Source: Microbacterium murale (lineage in GTDB: Bacteria > Actinomycetota > Actinomycetes > Actinomycetales > Microbacteriaceae). Taken from it: DNA of 64,000 bases. The notes beneath the pieces are model-generated. The model was not told where the DNA came from, did not search any database, and saw only the letters and a program-made list of their open reading frames with translations. The translations under genes and the position numbers were made by a program. Each line of letters begins with the position of its first letter. Position 1 is the stretch's first letter. The DNA lies in contig NZ_JAUSXK010000001.1 of NCBI RefSeq assembly GCF_030815955.1, positions 496,001 to 560,000 of the forward strand, read 5' to 3'. Positions 17,002-27,559 of the stretch are shown one piece after another.

Positions 17002-18774
17002 ATGAGCACGCATGCCCGCCCGCTCGCTGTGTGGTTGGCTGCTGCGAGCGATTCGCAGTTGTCCGACCTCTTCGGGGCGCGCAGCGTGCGCCCCGATTCA
17101 TCGTGGTCCGACTTCTTCGACGCGGCGGAAGAGCTGCTCGATCCGGCATCCATAGACCGGATGCTGCCGCGCCTGACCCTTCCGGAGGCGACCGCACTGC
17201 ACCGCGCAGTCGCGGGCGCGCTCGAGGCCGACGGCAGCGATACCGCTGATGTTGGTGATCCGACCGACGAATCGGCGGCGCTGATCGCACTCGCGCTGCT
17301 GCGCCCTGATGGCACCGCGTACCCTCCAGTCGTCGAAGCCGTGGCAGCTCGGGATGCCCCGCCTCCGCCCCTCGCGCTCTCGGCCGCGGCGCCCGCAACT
17401 CAGATCGCCGAGGCACACGCTGCGGAGCGCGCCTTCACCAGCGTTGCGGCCCTCGCCGATGTGCTCATGATGGCGAGAGACACGCCGCTGACGGTCCTGA
17501 CCAGCGGGAACGTTGCTGCCGGGGAGAAGCGGCGCATGGCGGACGCCGGCCTCCCGGTCGACATCGTGGATGCGCTCGTCGTGCTCGCAGCGGATGCTGC
17601 GCTCGTCACGACAACCAACCGACAGCTCCGCCTCACGCCTCTCGGAGAGAGCTGGCTGCGACTCACGGCCCTTGAACGGTGGGCCCAGCTCAGTGAGGCC
17701 TACCGTGCGGCGCTGCCACGAGGCCTGCGCAGCGCCGATGGTGGCTGGGTGCCGGTGCCGCTGTGGGAGCACCAGCATCCCTGGGACCCGTCATGGCCCG
17801 AACGATCCGCCGCGCTCCGCGAAAGCGCACGTCTTCTCGGACTGATCGCCGATGACAGCAGCGAGCCGGCTTGGGCCGTGCCGATCCGTGGGGGGCGCCG
17901 AGCCGAGCCTGCCGCCCTGCGGCAGTTGCTTCCGGCCGAGGTGGATCGGATATTCCTGCAGAACGACCTCTCCGCCATCGCTCCTGGCCCCCTTGCGCCC
18001 GCACTGGACGTGCGATTGCGGGGGATCGCCGCGCGGGAGTCCGCGGCCCAGGCCTCGTCATACAGGTTCACGGTCGAATCGGTCTCGCACGGCCTCGCGT
18101 CCGGGGAGACAGCATCCTCTATCCTCGATTTCCTCGAGCAGCTCTCGCTGACGGGCATTCCGCAGCCGCTGGAGTATCTGGTGGCTCAGACAGCTCAGCG
18201 ACACGGGCTCGTGCGGGTGTTCACCGATGACGTGACGGAGCGCACGCGCGTCGCCAGCGACGACGCCACGCTGCTCGACGCGATGGGCGTCGACCAGTCG
18301 CTGCGACCGCTCGGGTTGTCGCGGGATGCAGCCGGACTCACCTCGCGGGTCGGCCGCGACACCGTCTATTGGGCGCTGACGGATGCACGCTACCCCGCAA
18401 CGATCGTCGGTGCCGACGGGCGGCCGCAGGTCGTGGATCGAAACCCTCCGCCCTCGCCCGATGCATCGAAGGCGGTTTCCTACGACGCACTCATCGCGCG
18501 GCTGCGCCGCCAGCAGGGACCGGACGCGGATGCCGCGTGGCTCGACCGTGAACTCGAAGCCGCGGTGCGGACCAAAGCCGTGCTCGTCGTCGAGGTCGCC
18601 ATGCCTGATGGATCAACGCGCGAACTGCTGCTGGAGGCCAGCGGTCTCGGAGGCGGCCGGTTGCGCGGGCGCGATCGCGCAGCCGATGTGGAGCGCACGC
18701 TGCCGGTCAAGAGCATCCGCTCAGCGCGGGTGTTCGATCCGTCACTGATCCCACCGACGACGTCGAGCCCATGA
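17002..18774 (+). CDS. Helicase-associated protein, partner of XPB
   Basis: A 590-residue protein of the actinobacterial 'helicase-associated domain' family (XPB/Ssl2 N-terminal-like, Helicase_C_3). It is nearly always encoded next to the bacterial XPB helicase. The start MSTHARPLAVWLAAASDSQL fits the family. Repeated winged-helix-like helical modules make up the N-terminal 300 residues. YWALTDARYPATIVGADGRP and a basic/acidic C-terminal segment (about 480-580) follow. No ATPase motifs are present. It is probably a regulatory or DNA-handling subunit for XPB; its biochemical role is not established. Confidence 0.85.
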   Translation: MSTHARPLAVWLAAASDSQLSDLFGARSVRPDSSWSDFFDAAEELLDPASIDRMLPRLTLPEATALHRAVAGALEADGSDTADVGDPTDESAALIALALLRPDGTAYPPVVEAVAARDAPPPPLALSAAAPATQIAEAHAAERAFTSVAALADVLMMARDTPLTVLTSGNVAAGEKRRMADAGLPVDIVDALVVLAADAALVTTTNRQLRLTPLGESWLRLTALERWAQLSEAYRAALPRGLRSADGGWVPVPLWEHQHPWDPSWPERSAALRESARLLGLIADDSSEPAWAVPIRGGRRAEPAALRQLLPAEVDRIFLQNDLSAIAPGPLAPALDVRLRGIAARESAAQASSYRFTVESVSHGLASGETASSILDFLEQLSLTGIPQPLEYLVAQTAQRHGLVRVFTDDVTERTRVASDDATLLDAMGVDQSLRPLGLSRDAAGLTSRVGRDTVYWALTDARYPATIVGADGRPQVVDRNPPPSPDASKAVSYDALIARLRRQQGPDADAAWLDRELEAAVRTKAVLVVEVAMPDGSTRELLLEASGLGGGRLRGRDRAADVERTLPVKSIRSARVFDPSLIPPTTSSP

Positions 18775-18801
18775 CACCCGAGCGCGGTAGACTGGTCAGC
18801 T

Positions 18802-20445
18802 ATGTCTGATGGCCCACTGATCGTCCAGAGCGACCGCACCGTCCTGCTCGAAGTCGCGCACGCGGATGCGGAGAGCGCCCGCCACGAACTCGCGATCTTC
18901 GCCGAGCTGGAGCGCGCGCCGGAGCACATCCATACGTATCGGATCACCCGGCTGGGACTGTGGAACGCCCGCGCAGCGGGGCACACCGCCGAGGACATGC
19001 TGGAGACCCTCGACCGCTGGTCGCGCTTCCCGGTGCCCCCTTCGGTGTCGGTCGATCTGCGTGAGACTGTGGGCCGCTACGGCCGACTGGTCATCGAGCG
19101 CGACGACGAGGGCGTGCTGCTGCTGAGTTCGACGGACCCGGCTGTTCTCGCCCAGGTGGCGAACAACAAGCGCATCCAACCGTTGCTGATCGGGCATCCT
19201 GCCCCCGACCGCTATGCGGTCGACGCCTGGGCACGCGGCCAGATCAAGCAGGAGCTGCTGAAGATCGGCTGGCCGGCCGAGGACCTCGCCGGCTATACGC
19301 CGGGTACCCCGCATGAGATCGAGCTCGCCGAGGATGGCTGGCATGTGCGCCCGTACCAGCAGGATGCCGTGGACGCATTCTCGAAGGACGGTTCGGGCGT
19401 GGTCGTGCTGCCGTGTGGAGCAGGTAAGACGATCGTCGGCGCGGGTGCCATGGCCGCGACCAAGACGACGACCCTCATCCTGGTCACCAACACGGTCTCG
19501 GCTCGGCAGTGGCGCGACGAACTGCTCAAGCGGACCAGCCTGACCGCCGAGGAGATCGGCGAATACTCCGGTCAGGTCAAGGAGGTCAAACCGGTCACCA
19601 TCGCGACCTATCAGATCCTCACCGCCAAGCGGAAGGGCGAGTACGCCCATCTGGCGCTGCTGGATGCACTGGACTGGGGCCTCATCATCTACGACGAGGT
19701 TCATCTGCTCCCCGCCCCCGTGTTCAAGCTGACCGCAGATCTCCAGGCGCGCCGCCGCATCGGGCTCACGGCGACGCTCGTCCGCGAGGACGGTCGCGAG
19801 GGCGATGTGTTCAGCCTGATCGGACCGAAGCGATTCGATGCACCCTGGAAGCAGATCGAAGCGCAGGGCTTCATCTCCCCCGCCGCCTGCTACGAAGTGC
19901 GCGTCGACCTGCCCGCATACGACCGCCTCGAGTACGCGGCGGCGACGGATGATGAGCGGTATCGTCTCGCGGCATCCGCGCCGGCGAAGATCGACGCGGT
20001 CCGCGAGCTGATCGCGAAGCATCCTGGCGAGCGCATCCTCGTGATCGGTCAGTACCTGGATCAGCTCGAGACGCTTTCAGAAGCCCTGAACGCCCCGCAG
20101 ATCACCGGCGCGACTCCCGTGGACGAACGCGAAGAGCTGTACCAGCAGTTCCGTGAAGGCGAGATCGAGCTGCTCGTGGTGTCGAAGGTCGCGAACTTCT
20201 CGATCGATCTGCCGGAGGCATCCGTCGCGATCCAGGTGTCCGGTTCGTTCGGCTCCCGCCAGGAGGAGGCTCAGCGCCTCGGCCGGTTGCTGCGCCCGAA
20301 GGAGTCCGGCCACACGGCCAGCTTCTACACGCTCATCGCCCGCGACACGGTCGATCAGGACTACGCGCAGAACCGCCAGCGCTTCCTCGCGGAGCAGGGT
20401 TACAGCTACACGATTCTCGACGCTGACGCCCTGGCCGCGGCCTGA
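18802..20445 (+). CDS. DNA repair helicase XPB
   Basis: A 547-residue bacterial XPB, a superfamily 2 3'-5' DNA helicase. An N-terminal domain (about 1-180) precedes the motor. Walker A is LPCGAGKTIVG (about residue 209). The DEVH box is IIYDEVHLLPA. GLTATLVREDGREGD includes the XPB-specific RED motif. Motif VI is EEAQRLGRLLRPK. All key ATPase residues are present and the length is normal. It follows the helicase-associated gene by 27 bp. It is related to the eukaryotic TFIIH helicase; its bacterial repair pathway is poorly defined. Confidence 0.95.
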   Translation: MSDGPLIVQSDRTVLLEVAHADAESARHELAIFAELERAPEHIHTYRITRLGLWNARAAGHTAEDMLETLDRWSRFPVPPSVSVDLRETVGRYGRLVIERDDEGVLLLSSTDPAVLAQVANNKRIQPLLIGHPAPDRYAVDAWARGQIKQELLKIGWPAEDLAGYTPGTPHEIELAEDGWHVRPYQQDAVDAFSKDGSGVVVLPCGAGKTIVGAGAMAATKTTTLILVTNTVSARQWRDELLKRTSLTAEEIGEYSGQVKEVKPVTIATYQILTAKRKGEYAHLALLDALDWGLIIYDEVHLLPAPVFKLTADLQARRRIGLTATLVREDGREGDVFSLIGPKRFDAPWKQIEAQGFISPAACYEVRVDLPAYDRLEYAAATDDERYRLAASAPAKIDAVRELIAKHPGERILVIGQYLDQLETLSEALNAPQITGATPVDEREELYQQFREGEIELLVVSKVANFSIDLPEASVAIQVSGSFGSRQEEAQRLGRLLRPKESGHTASFYTLIARDTVDQDYAQNRQRFLAEQGYSYTILDADALAAA

Positions 20446-20518
20446 GACCGCGGGTCGTCTGAGCGCCGCTCCGGCAAATGATCAGCCACTGCATCAGCGA
20501 AGTCACCATAATGGGGAC

Positions 20519-21205
20519 ATGACTGATGCGCGCATCCTGGTCGTCGACGACGAGCCGAACATCCGCGACCTGCTTTCCACAGGTCTCAGCTTCGCCGGAT
20601 TTCAGGTGAAGACGGTCGCCAACGGCGCCGCTACGATCTCTGCAGTACTCGAGGAAGAACCCGATCTCATCATCCTCGATGTGATGCTGCCCGACATGAA
20701 CGGGTTCAGTGTGACCAAGCGCCTCCGCGGCGCGGGATTCACCGCACCCATCCTGTTCCTCACAGCGAAGGACGACACGCAGGACAAGATCGAGGGCCTC
20801 AACGCGGGCGGCGACGACTACGTCACCAAGCCGTTCGCGCTCGACGAGATCGTGGCCCGAGCTCAGGCCATCCTCCGCCGCACCATGCAGGCCGATGAGG
20901 AGTCGATCATCCGCGCCGGCGAGCTGTCGATGGACCAGGACACTCACGACGTGTTCGTCGGCAAGGAGCCGATCGAACTCAGCCCGACCGAGTTCAAGCT
21001 GTTGCGCTACCTCATGCTCAATCCGAATCGAGTGCTCTCGAAGGCGCAGATCCTCGATCATGTGTGGGAGTACGACTTCAACGGCGATGCGGGCATCGTC
21101 GAGAGCTACATCTCGTACCTGCGCCGCAAGATCGACCCTCACACGGAGGAATCCGTCATCCAGACCAAGCGCGGCTTCGGCTACATGCTGAAGGTGGGGA
21201 AGTAA
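20519..21205 (+). CDS. OmpR/PhoB-family response regulator
   Basis: A 228-residue response regulator. The receiver domain (about 1-120) has acidic residues in VVDDEPN, the phosphoacceptor Asp in LIILDVMLPDMNG, and lysine in YVTKPF. The winged-helix DNA-binding domain (about 130-226) has LSPTEFKLLRYLMLNPNRVL and YISYLRRKID. ATG 20519 is chosen because the receiver begins there at once (MTDARILVVDDEPN). It is paired with the histidine kinase 19 bp downstream and resembles TrcR/TcrX-type mycobacterial regulators. The signal is unknown. Confidence 0.93.
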   Translation: MTDARILVVDDEPNIRDLLSTGLSFAGFQVKTVANGAATISAVLEEEPDLIILDVMLPDMNGFSVTKRLRGAGFTAPILFLTAKDDTQDKIEGLNAGGDDYVTKPFALDEIVARAQAILRRTMQADEESIIRAGELSMDQDTHDVFVGKEPIELSPTEFKLLRYLMLNPNRVLSKAQILDHVWEYDFNGDAGIVESYISYLRRKIDPHTEESVIQTKRGFGYMLKVGK

Positions 21206-21223
21206 CCCTCGAAAGGGAGCCGC

Positions 21224-22960
21224 ATGGGGCACAAGCCTGACGCGGTCACCGGCTGGTGGCGGCGGATCAGCCTCCGCGCGAAGGTCACCGGCGTCACGGT
21301 CGCAGTGCTCGCGCTGGGCCTGGTGGTCGCAGGGATCGGTACGGTGCCGCTGCTGCGCAACTCCCTGATCAGCAACATCGACGCGCAACTCCCCTCTCTC
21401 GTCACGAGCGACCTCGCCAGTCGCTGGTTCGACATGGAGCTGGTCGACGGCGCCGTACAGCTCTCCGAATCGGAGAACGCCCCCCGCTCGTCGGACTACT
21501 TCTTCGCGATCTACGCCGCTGACGGCACGTTGCTCGCAGAGGCCGGCGGTGCCGTAGGAGCAACAGGTCCGGTGTTCCCGGAGACGATGACGATCGCGCA
21601 GGCGCACGCCCAGGAAGAGCAGGAGCCGATCCCACTGCAAGGCGCTGACGGCAGTGCCTTCCACGGCGCGGTAGTGGTCAGCGACGGCCCCGGAGGAACG
21701 CTGTACGTGCAGTACGTCGCGCTTCCCCTGGAGGAGGCCGATCACATCATCGCCACCTACTTCGGCGTGTATACCACAGTCGCCCTGGTGACGATCCTGA
21801 TCGCGGCTCTGCTGATCCGCGGGCTGGTCACGCTCACGTTCCGCCGGCTCAGTCAGGTCGAGTCCACAGCGATGCTGATCGCCTCCGGCGACTTCAGCCA
21901 GCGCCTCACCGACCTCGAGCCCAGCACCGAAGTGGGTCGTCTCAATTTCGCGATCAACACGATGCTCGAACGCATCGATCACTCCATCGCCGAACGCGAC
22001 CGCACCGTGCAGCACATGCGCCGCTTCATCGGCGATGCGAGCCACGAGCTGCGCACTCCGCTGGTGAGCGTCCGCGGCTACGCCGAGCTCTACCGGATGG
22101 GCGCCATCCGCGGCGAGGAGGATACCGCCAGGGCGATGGAGCGCATCGAGAAGGAAGCGATCCGGATGGGTGTTCTCGTCGAGGACCTGCTCGCGCTCGC
22201 CCGCCTCGATGAGGAGCGCGAACCGGAGATCGCGCCGCTCGATCTGCGACCGGTCGCGAGAGACGCCGCGCTCGATGTGCGCGCCGCTGCCCCCGGTCGC
22301 ACCATCACCGTCGTCGACAGAACGGCGCATGCCGTCACCAGCGAACCGCAACGCCCGCAGGCGCCGCATACGAGCACGACCGCATCGGGCACCCCGACAT
22401 CGAGCACACCGGCGACAGGGAGGAATCGCACGGGTGCTCTCGCCCGGTTGCGTCGCCGACCACGCAATGTCGAGCCGGAGCGGCCTGAGATCGACTTCAC
22501 CGAAGCTCAGGACACCCCGGTGCGCACGCCACCGATAGTCCTCGGCGAAGAGAACAAGGTGCGTCAGGTCGTGGCGAACCTGCTCGGCAACGCTCGCCGG
22601 TTCTCCACTGAGGACAGTCCGATCGAACTCATCGTCGACTCCGATCGCGCCGCCGGCACCGGCAGCATCGCGATCGTCGATCACGGCGACGGCATCCCCC
22701 CGCAGATCCGCGAGCAGATCTTCGAACGCTTCTGGCGCGCTGACACCTCTCGTGCACGGGAGACCGGAGGATCAGGACTCGGCCTGGCGATCGTCGCATC
22801 GATCGTGTCTGCTCTGCATGGCAGCGTGCGAGTCGATGAGACGCCTGGCGGTGGAGCGACCTTCACAGTGACGTTCCCGCTCGCGCCCGCACACGCGACT
22901 CCCGAGCACCTGTTGGAAGACACCCAGCCGCTGGAGCGCCTCGACCTCGACAGGCTCTGA
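21224..22960 (+). CDS. Sensor histidine kinase with linker insertion
   Basis: A 578-residue membrane kinase. A first transmembrane helix (about 22-46) is followed by an extracytoplasmic sensor region (about 47-180) and a second helix (about 180-205). HAMP and HisKA come next, with the phosphorylated His in GDASHELRTPLVSV (about 273), then HATPase_c with NLLGNARRFS, DHGDGIPPQIREQIFERFWR and GGSGLGLAIV. A Ser/Thr/Pro/Arg-rich insertion of about 70 residues (about 365-435) sits between the HisKA and ATPase parts, longer than usual. AAAGGGAG precedes the ATG. Confidence 0.93.
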   Translation: MGHKPDAVTGWWRRISLRAKVTGVTVAVLALGLVVAGIGTVPLLRNSLISNIDAQLPSLVTSDLASRWFDMELVDGAVQLSESENAPRSSDYFFAIYAADGTLLAEAGGAVGATGPVFPETMTIAQAHAQEEQEPIPLQGADGSAFHGAVVVSDGPGGTLYVQYVALPLEEADHIIATYFGVYTTVALVTILIAALLIRGLVTLTFRRLSQVESTAMLIASGDFSQRLTDLEPSTEVGRLNFAINTMLERIDHSIAERDRTVQHMRRFIGDASHELRTPLVSVRGYAELYRMGAIRGEEDTARAMERIEKEAIRMGVLVEDLLALARLDEEREPEIAPLDLRPVARDAALDVRAAAPGRTITVVDRTAHAVTSEPQRPQAPHTSTTASGTPTSSTPATGRNRTGALARLRRRPRNVEPERPEIDFTEAQDTPVRTPPIVLGEENKVRQVVANLLGNARRFSTEDSPIELIVDSDRAAGTGSIAIVDHGDGIPPQIREQIFERFWRADTSRARETGGSGLGLAIVASIVSALHGSVRVDETPGGGATFTVTFPLAPAHATPEHLLEDTQPLERLDLDRL

Positions 22961-23070
22961 CTCTCTCTGCACGGCCGCAATACCAGGAGTCTCGTCCACG
23001 GATGCCGGATATCGGCGACTGCGTACGCAGCCGCGCTCGTATCGTCAGAATTCCGACGAGAGGAGTTCCC

Positions 23071-23358
23071 ATGTCCGTCTACACCGTCGACACCGAAGCA
23101 GTCTTCGCTGCCACCGGTGCCACCCGAGCCACCATGGAGAGGCTGCGCAGCGAGTCGCTCGCGCTGAAGGCGCAGCTCACACAGCTGCAGTCGTCCTGGA
23201 CCGGCACAGCATCGGTGGCGTTCCAGGGCTGCAGTGAGCAGTGGAGTGCCGCACAGCTGCACGTCGAACAGGTGCTGGAGTCGATCAGCGGTGCCCTCGG
23301 CTCCGCCGCGACGCAGTACTCGGACGCCGACCAGTATTCCGCGAGTCTGTTCCGCTGA
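23071..23358 (+). CDS. WXG100-family (ESAT-6-like) protein
   Basis: A 95-residue WXG100 protein, predicted to be a helical hairpin. WTG at the turn is the WXG signature (LQSSWTGTASVAFQG), and flanking helices are rich in Ala, Leu, Ser and Gln. Such proteins are substrates of ESX/type VII secretion and usually dimerise. No EccC ATPase, other ESX gene or toxin-sized partner lies in this window. GAGGAG lies six bases before the ATG. The C-terminus lacks an obvious YxxxD/E export signal, though YSDADQY is somewhat similar. Confidence 0.88.
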   Translation: MSVYTVDTEAVFAATGATRATMERLRSESLALKAQLTQLQSSWTGTASVAFQGCSEQWSAAQLHVEQVLESISGALGSAATQYSDADQYSASLFR

Positions 23359-23389
23359 CGCGAGCCTGTTCCGTTACCCCCCCGGAACG

Positions 23390-23423
23390 CAGAAACGCCC
23401 CGGCCGAGGCCGGGGCGTTTCTG
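23390..23423. terminator. Bidirectional terminator between WXG100 gene and groEL
   Basis: A 16-bp perfect inverted repeat (23390-23405 with 23408-23423) centred on GA, with AAA/TTT near its outer ends. It lies between two convergent genes, so it probably ends transcripts from both. Confidence 0.85.
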
Positions 23424-23437
23424 TCAGCGTCGTGGAC

Positions 23438-25093
<1,656 letters not shown>

Positions 25094-25120
25094 TTAGCAC
25101 TCAGGGTATGCGAGTGCTAA
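25094..25120. promoter_or_regulatory. CIRCE operator (HrcA)
   Basis: A perfect CIRCE element, TTAGCACTC, nine bases, GAGTGCTAA, 36 bp upstream of the groEL start codon. It is the operator for the heat-shock repressor HrcA. Confidence 0.97.
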
Positions 25121-25128
25121 CGCCCATT

Positions 25129-25155
25129 CTGGCACTCGACCCCATCGAGTGCAAG
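25129..25155. promoter_or_regulatory. Degenerate second CIRCE-like element
   Basis: CTGGCACTC, nine bases, GAGTGCAAG, just upstream of the perfect CIRCE. It keeps the exact 9-nt spacing and matches 14 of 18 consensus positions, with GCACTC/GAGTGC perfect. The two elements are 35 bp apart start to start, so a second HrcA dimer or an ancestral operator is plausible. Confidence 0.6.
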
Positions 25156-25168
25156 CCGCGGGCGACGT

Positions 25169-25744
25169 CTATTCGGCAGGAGTCTCTGCGGGATCGGGCG
25201 CCGCAGTCGAACGATCGGTACCGATGACGACCACGAGCTGCTTCTGCTCGGGATCGTTCGGGTCCGCGTAGAAATCGTCCTGCACGATCTCCGCTCCGCC
25301 GATCACGTCCGCGAGACCGATCGCGGCCAGCTCATCGGCTTCGGAGACGTAGTACACCGTCGTGTCGGCGAAGTCCTGCGAGCCGGCAGCACCGTAGCTC
25401 ACCGATTCCGCAGCCCAGCCGCTGTTGATGATCGTGTCGCGCAGGTCGACATCCAGGCCTTCTTCGCCGGTGGCGTTCAGCACGAGCACCGAGTACGTCG
25501 GGTCGATGACGCCGGTGACCTCGGGCGTCGGAGCGATGGACGGCTCGGCCGACGGGAACAGATTGATGCGTCCCATCAGCACGAGGGCGACGAAGATCCC
25601 GACGACGATGAGGACGAGCGCAGCGACGAACGACCACAGCAGCACGACCCAGCCGTTCATCCCCGGGGCTTCGGCGCGATGCGCTCCCACTCGTCCGGAG
25701 GCATGGGCAACATCATCGAATCGATCTCTCACGGACTTGGACAC
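25169..25744 (-). CDS. LytR C-terminal domain membrane protein
   Basis: A 191-residue protein with a cytoplasmic N-terminus, one transmembrane helix (about 32-58, WVVLLWSFVAALVLIVVGIF) and an extracytoplasmic LytR_C domain (about 85-175; YSVLVLNATGEEGLDVDLRD, TVYYVSEADELAAIGLADVI). The LCP catalytic domain, which attaches wall polymers, is absent, so this is a stand-alone LytR_C protein. Its start lies upstream of groEL and downstream of DUF3263, all on the minus strand. Confidence 0.85.
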   Translation of the reverse strand: MSKSVRDRFDDVAHASGRVGAHRAEAPGMNGWVVLLWSFVAALVLIVVGIFVALVLMGRINLFPSAEPSIAPTPEVTGVIDPTYSVLVLNATGEEGLDVDLRDTIINSGWAAESVSYGAAGSQDFADTTVYYVSEADELAAIGLADVIGGAEIVQDDFYADPNDPEQKQLVVVIGTDRSTAAPDPAETPAE

Positions 25745-25803
25745 CCGTCGATGCTATCTGCCCCTCGCCGAGAATCCACTCACAGCAGGTGCGCTCCGGT
25801 GCG

Positions 25804-26061
25804 TCAGCCGGCGAATCCGCGCATCCGCGACGCCCGCTGATCGGCCCTGCTCTCGCGAAGACGGCGCAGACGGCGGATCAGAAGCGGGTCGTGCTCGAGC
25901 GCCTGCTCGGTGTCGATGAGTCGGCCGAGCAGCTGGTAGTAGCGGGCGGGGCTCATTCCGAGGGTGCTGCGGATCGCTTCTTCCTTCGACCCGCCGTGCC
26001 GCGGCCAGCGCGCCTCGAGCGCGAGGATCGCGCGGTCGCGATCGGTGAGGTCTCCGAGCAT
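25804..26061 (-). CDS. DUF3263 protein
   Basis: An 85-residue DUF3263 protein, conserved in actinobacteria. LTDRDRAILALEARWPRHGG and KEEAIRSTLGMSPARYYQLL are typical and suggest a small helix-turn-helix-like fold related to sigma-factor region 4. The basic C-terminus (RRLRRLRESRADQR) could bind nucleic acid. Function unknown. In many actinobacteria this family sits beside a LytR_C protein, as here. Confidence 0.9.
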   Translation of the reverse strand: MLGDLTDRDRAILALEARWPRHGGSKEEAIRSTLGMSPARYYQLLGRLIDTEQALEHDPLLIRRLRRLRESRADQRASRMRGFAG

Positions 26062-26070
26062 GCATCCAGG

Positions 26071-27063
26071 CTAAGGGCGAAGATCGCTCGCACCCGCGCG
26101 CCACTCCCACCAGCGCCCCAATGGATCGGCAGCCGCGTGCACGATGCCGTCGAGCGCGACGACGAAACCCGGCCACGTGTCGGCATCCACCGGCGGACGC
26201 CACGCGTGGTGCAGTGACGGGGAATCGATCGTGATCCACCGGGCAGGCATGTCCTGCACCTGAGCGATGAGCGCCTGGCGCGCTGCCCACGGAATGTGCG
26301 CGAGCACTCCCGGTGTCGTGATCACGAGAGTCGCGTCGTGCGGCGCTGACGCTGCGAGCTCCTCGAGCTGCACGCCGGCATCGCCCCTCACGAGCTCGGG
26401 CGGGTCTGCGGCGGCGATGTCGAGAGCGGCTGTGATGCGTTCAGCCCGCCCCGCCTCCCCCGGCCAGACCAGACCCTGCAGCCACGCACGATCGCGTGGC
26501 TCGCGCGCATCGATCGGATCGAGGTCGATGCCCGCGCGCCACACGACCTGCGGGATCCGAACCGACGGCATGTCGCCGCGCACCTCGCTCGTCAGTACGA
26601 CGCCGGAGACACCATCGACCGGGTCGAGCGTCGTGCGCAGGTCGCCATGCGCGTCGACGAAACGGTACGAGTACCGGTCGGGGTACAGGCAGAGACCGGC
26701 GGATGCTCCGATCTCCAGCAGCGCGATGGGACCGTCGATCTCGGAGAGCACCGGCAGCAGCGGCGCGAGCCGCAGCGGTTCATTGGTCTGCACTCGGCGA
26801 ACTGCGCACTCTGCGACGATCTCATCCGCGTGTGCGAGCAGGAAGGCCCGCCACTGATCGAAACCTGCGAGAGGTGCGCCCAGCATCCGCGTCACCGCGA
26901 AGACGAGCGGGGGCTGCCGATGCGTCGCAGGGATGCGCGCCAGCACTGCTTGCACGGCCGTGTCGCGCTCGACACCGATCGCCCACTCCTCGTAGATAGC
27001 CGAGCGTCCCGGCGCCTCTTCTCTACCGAATCGTCCGTAGCGTTCGCGTACAGAATCCGTCAT
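26071..27063 (-). CDS. DUF2332 family protein
   Basis: A 330-residue DUF2332 protein. ALLEIGASAGLCLYPDRYSY resembles a Rossmann methyltransferase motif I. Other family landmarks are YEEWAIGVERD near the start, RDRAWLQGLVWPGEAGR in the middle and HDATLVITTPGVLAH later. Members are long recognised but uncharacterised; the fold suggests a SAM-dependent methyltransferase without proven activity. It is transcribed just upstream of DUF3263, 9 bp away. Confidence 0.85.
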   Translation of the reverse strand: MTDSVRERYGRFGREEAPGRSAIYEEWAIGVERDTAVQAVLARIPATHRQPPLVFAVTRMLGAPLAGFDQWRAFLLAHADEIVAECAVRRVQTNEPLRLAPLLPVLSEIDGPIALLEIGASAGLCLYPDRYSYRFVDAHGDLRTTLDPVDGVSGVVLTSEVRGDMPSVRIPQVVWRAGIDLDPIDAREPRDRAWLQGLVWPGEAGRAERITAALDIAAADPPELVRGDAGVQLEELAASAPHDATLVITTPGVLAHIPWAARQALIAQVQDMPARWITIDSPSLHHAWRPPVDADTWPGFVVALDGIVHAAADPLGRWWEWRAGASDLRP

Positions 27064-27148
27064 CTCTTCATTCTCGCGCGCGGCATTGCCTCACTGCGAC
27101 GCCACGACGCCGTGGGAGGGGCAGAATGGAAGGGACTCAGGAGGCCTC

Positions 27149-27559
27149 ATGGACTACAGCGTGAAGAAGACCGAAGACGAGTGGCGCGCGGAACTCGGCG
27201 ATGAGCAGTACGCAGTGCTGCGCCAGGCGGCCACGGAGCGTGCCTGGACCGGTGAACTGCTCGACGAGACACGAGCCGGTCTCTACACCTGCGGCGCGTG
27301 CGGCGTGGAGCTGTTCAAGAGCGGCACCAAGTTCGACTCCGGATGCGGGTGGCCGAGCTTCTACGAGTCGATCCGGCCCGAGGCGGTGCAGCTCATCGAG
27401 GACAACACCCTGGGTATGTCGCGCACAGAGGTCCGCTGCGCGAACTGCGGCTCGCACCTCGGCCATGTGTTCCCCGACGGGTTCGGCACTCCGACCGGCG
27501 ACCGCTACTGCATGAACTCCCTGGCGCTGAACTTCACTCCCGGCGACGCCGAGGCGTGA
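27149..27559 (+). CDS. msrB: Peptide-methionine (R)-S-oxide reductase
   Basis: A 136-residue MsrB, which repairs the R form of methionine sulfoxide in proteins. Zinc ligands are CGAC and CANC. GCGWPSF and GDRYCMNSLAL complete the fold, the latter with the catalytic cysteine near residue 119. AGGAGG precedes ATG 27149, which is preferred to the upstream in-frame start. The last codons overlap the next gene as GTGA, so msrB and the nitroreductase-like gene are coupled. Confidence 0.96.
   Translation: MDYSVKKTEDEWRAELGDEQYAVLRQAATERAWTGELLDETRAGLYTCGACGVELFKSGTKFDSGCGWPSFYESIRPEAVQLIEDNTLGMSRTEVRCANCGSHLGHVFPDGFGTPTGDRYCMNSLALNFTPGDAEA

Noticed and set aside
20333..22684. A 783-residue open frame on the minus strand
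   Set aside because: It runs antisense to the response regulator and histidine kinase, whose domains are clear. The frame is an effect of GC-rich codon bias, with His/Arg/Asp-rich composition and no recognisable motifs.
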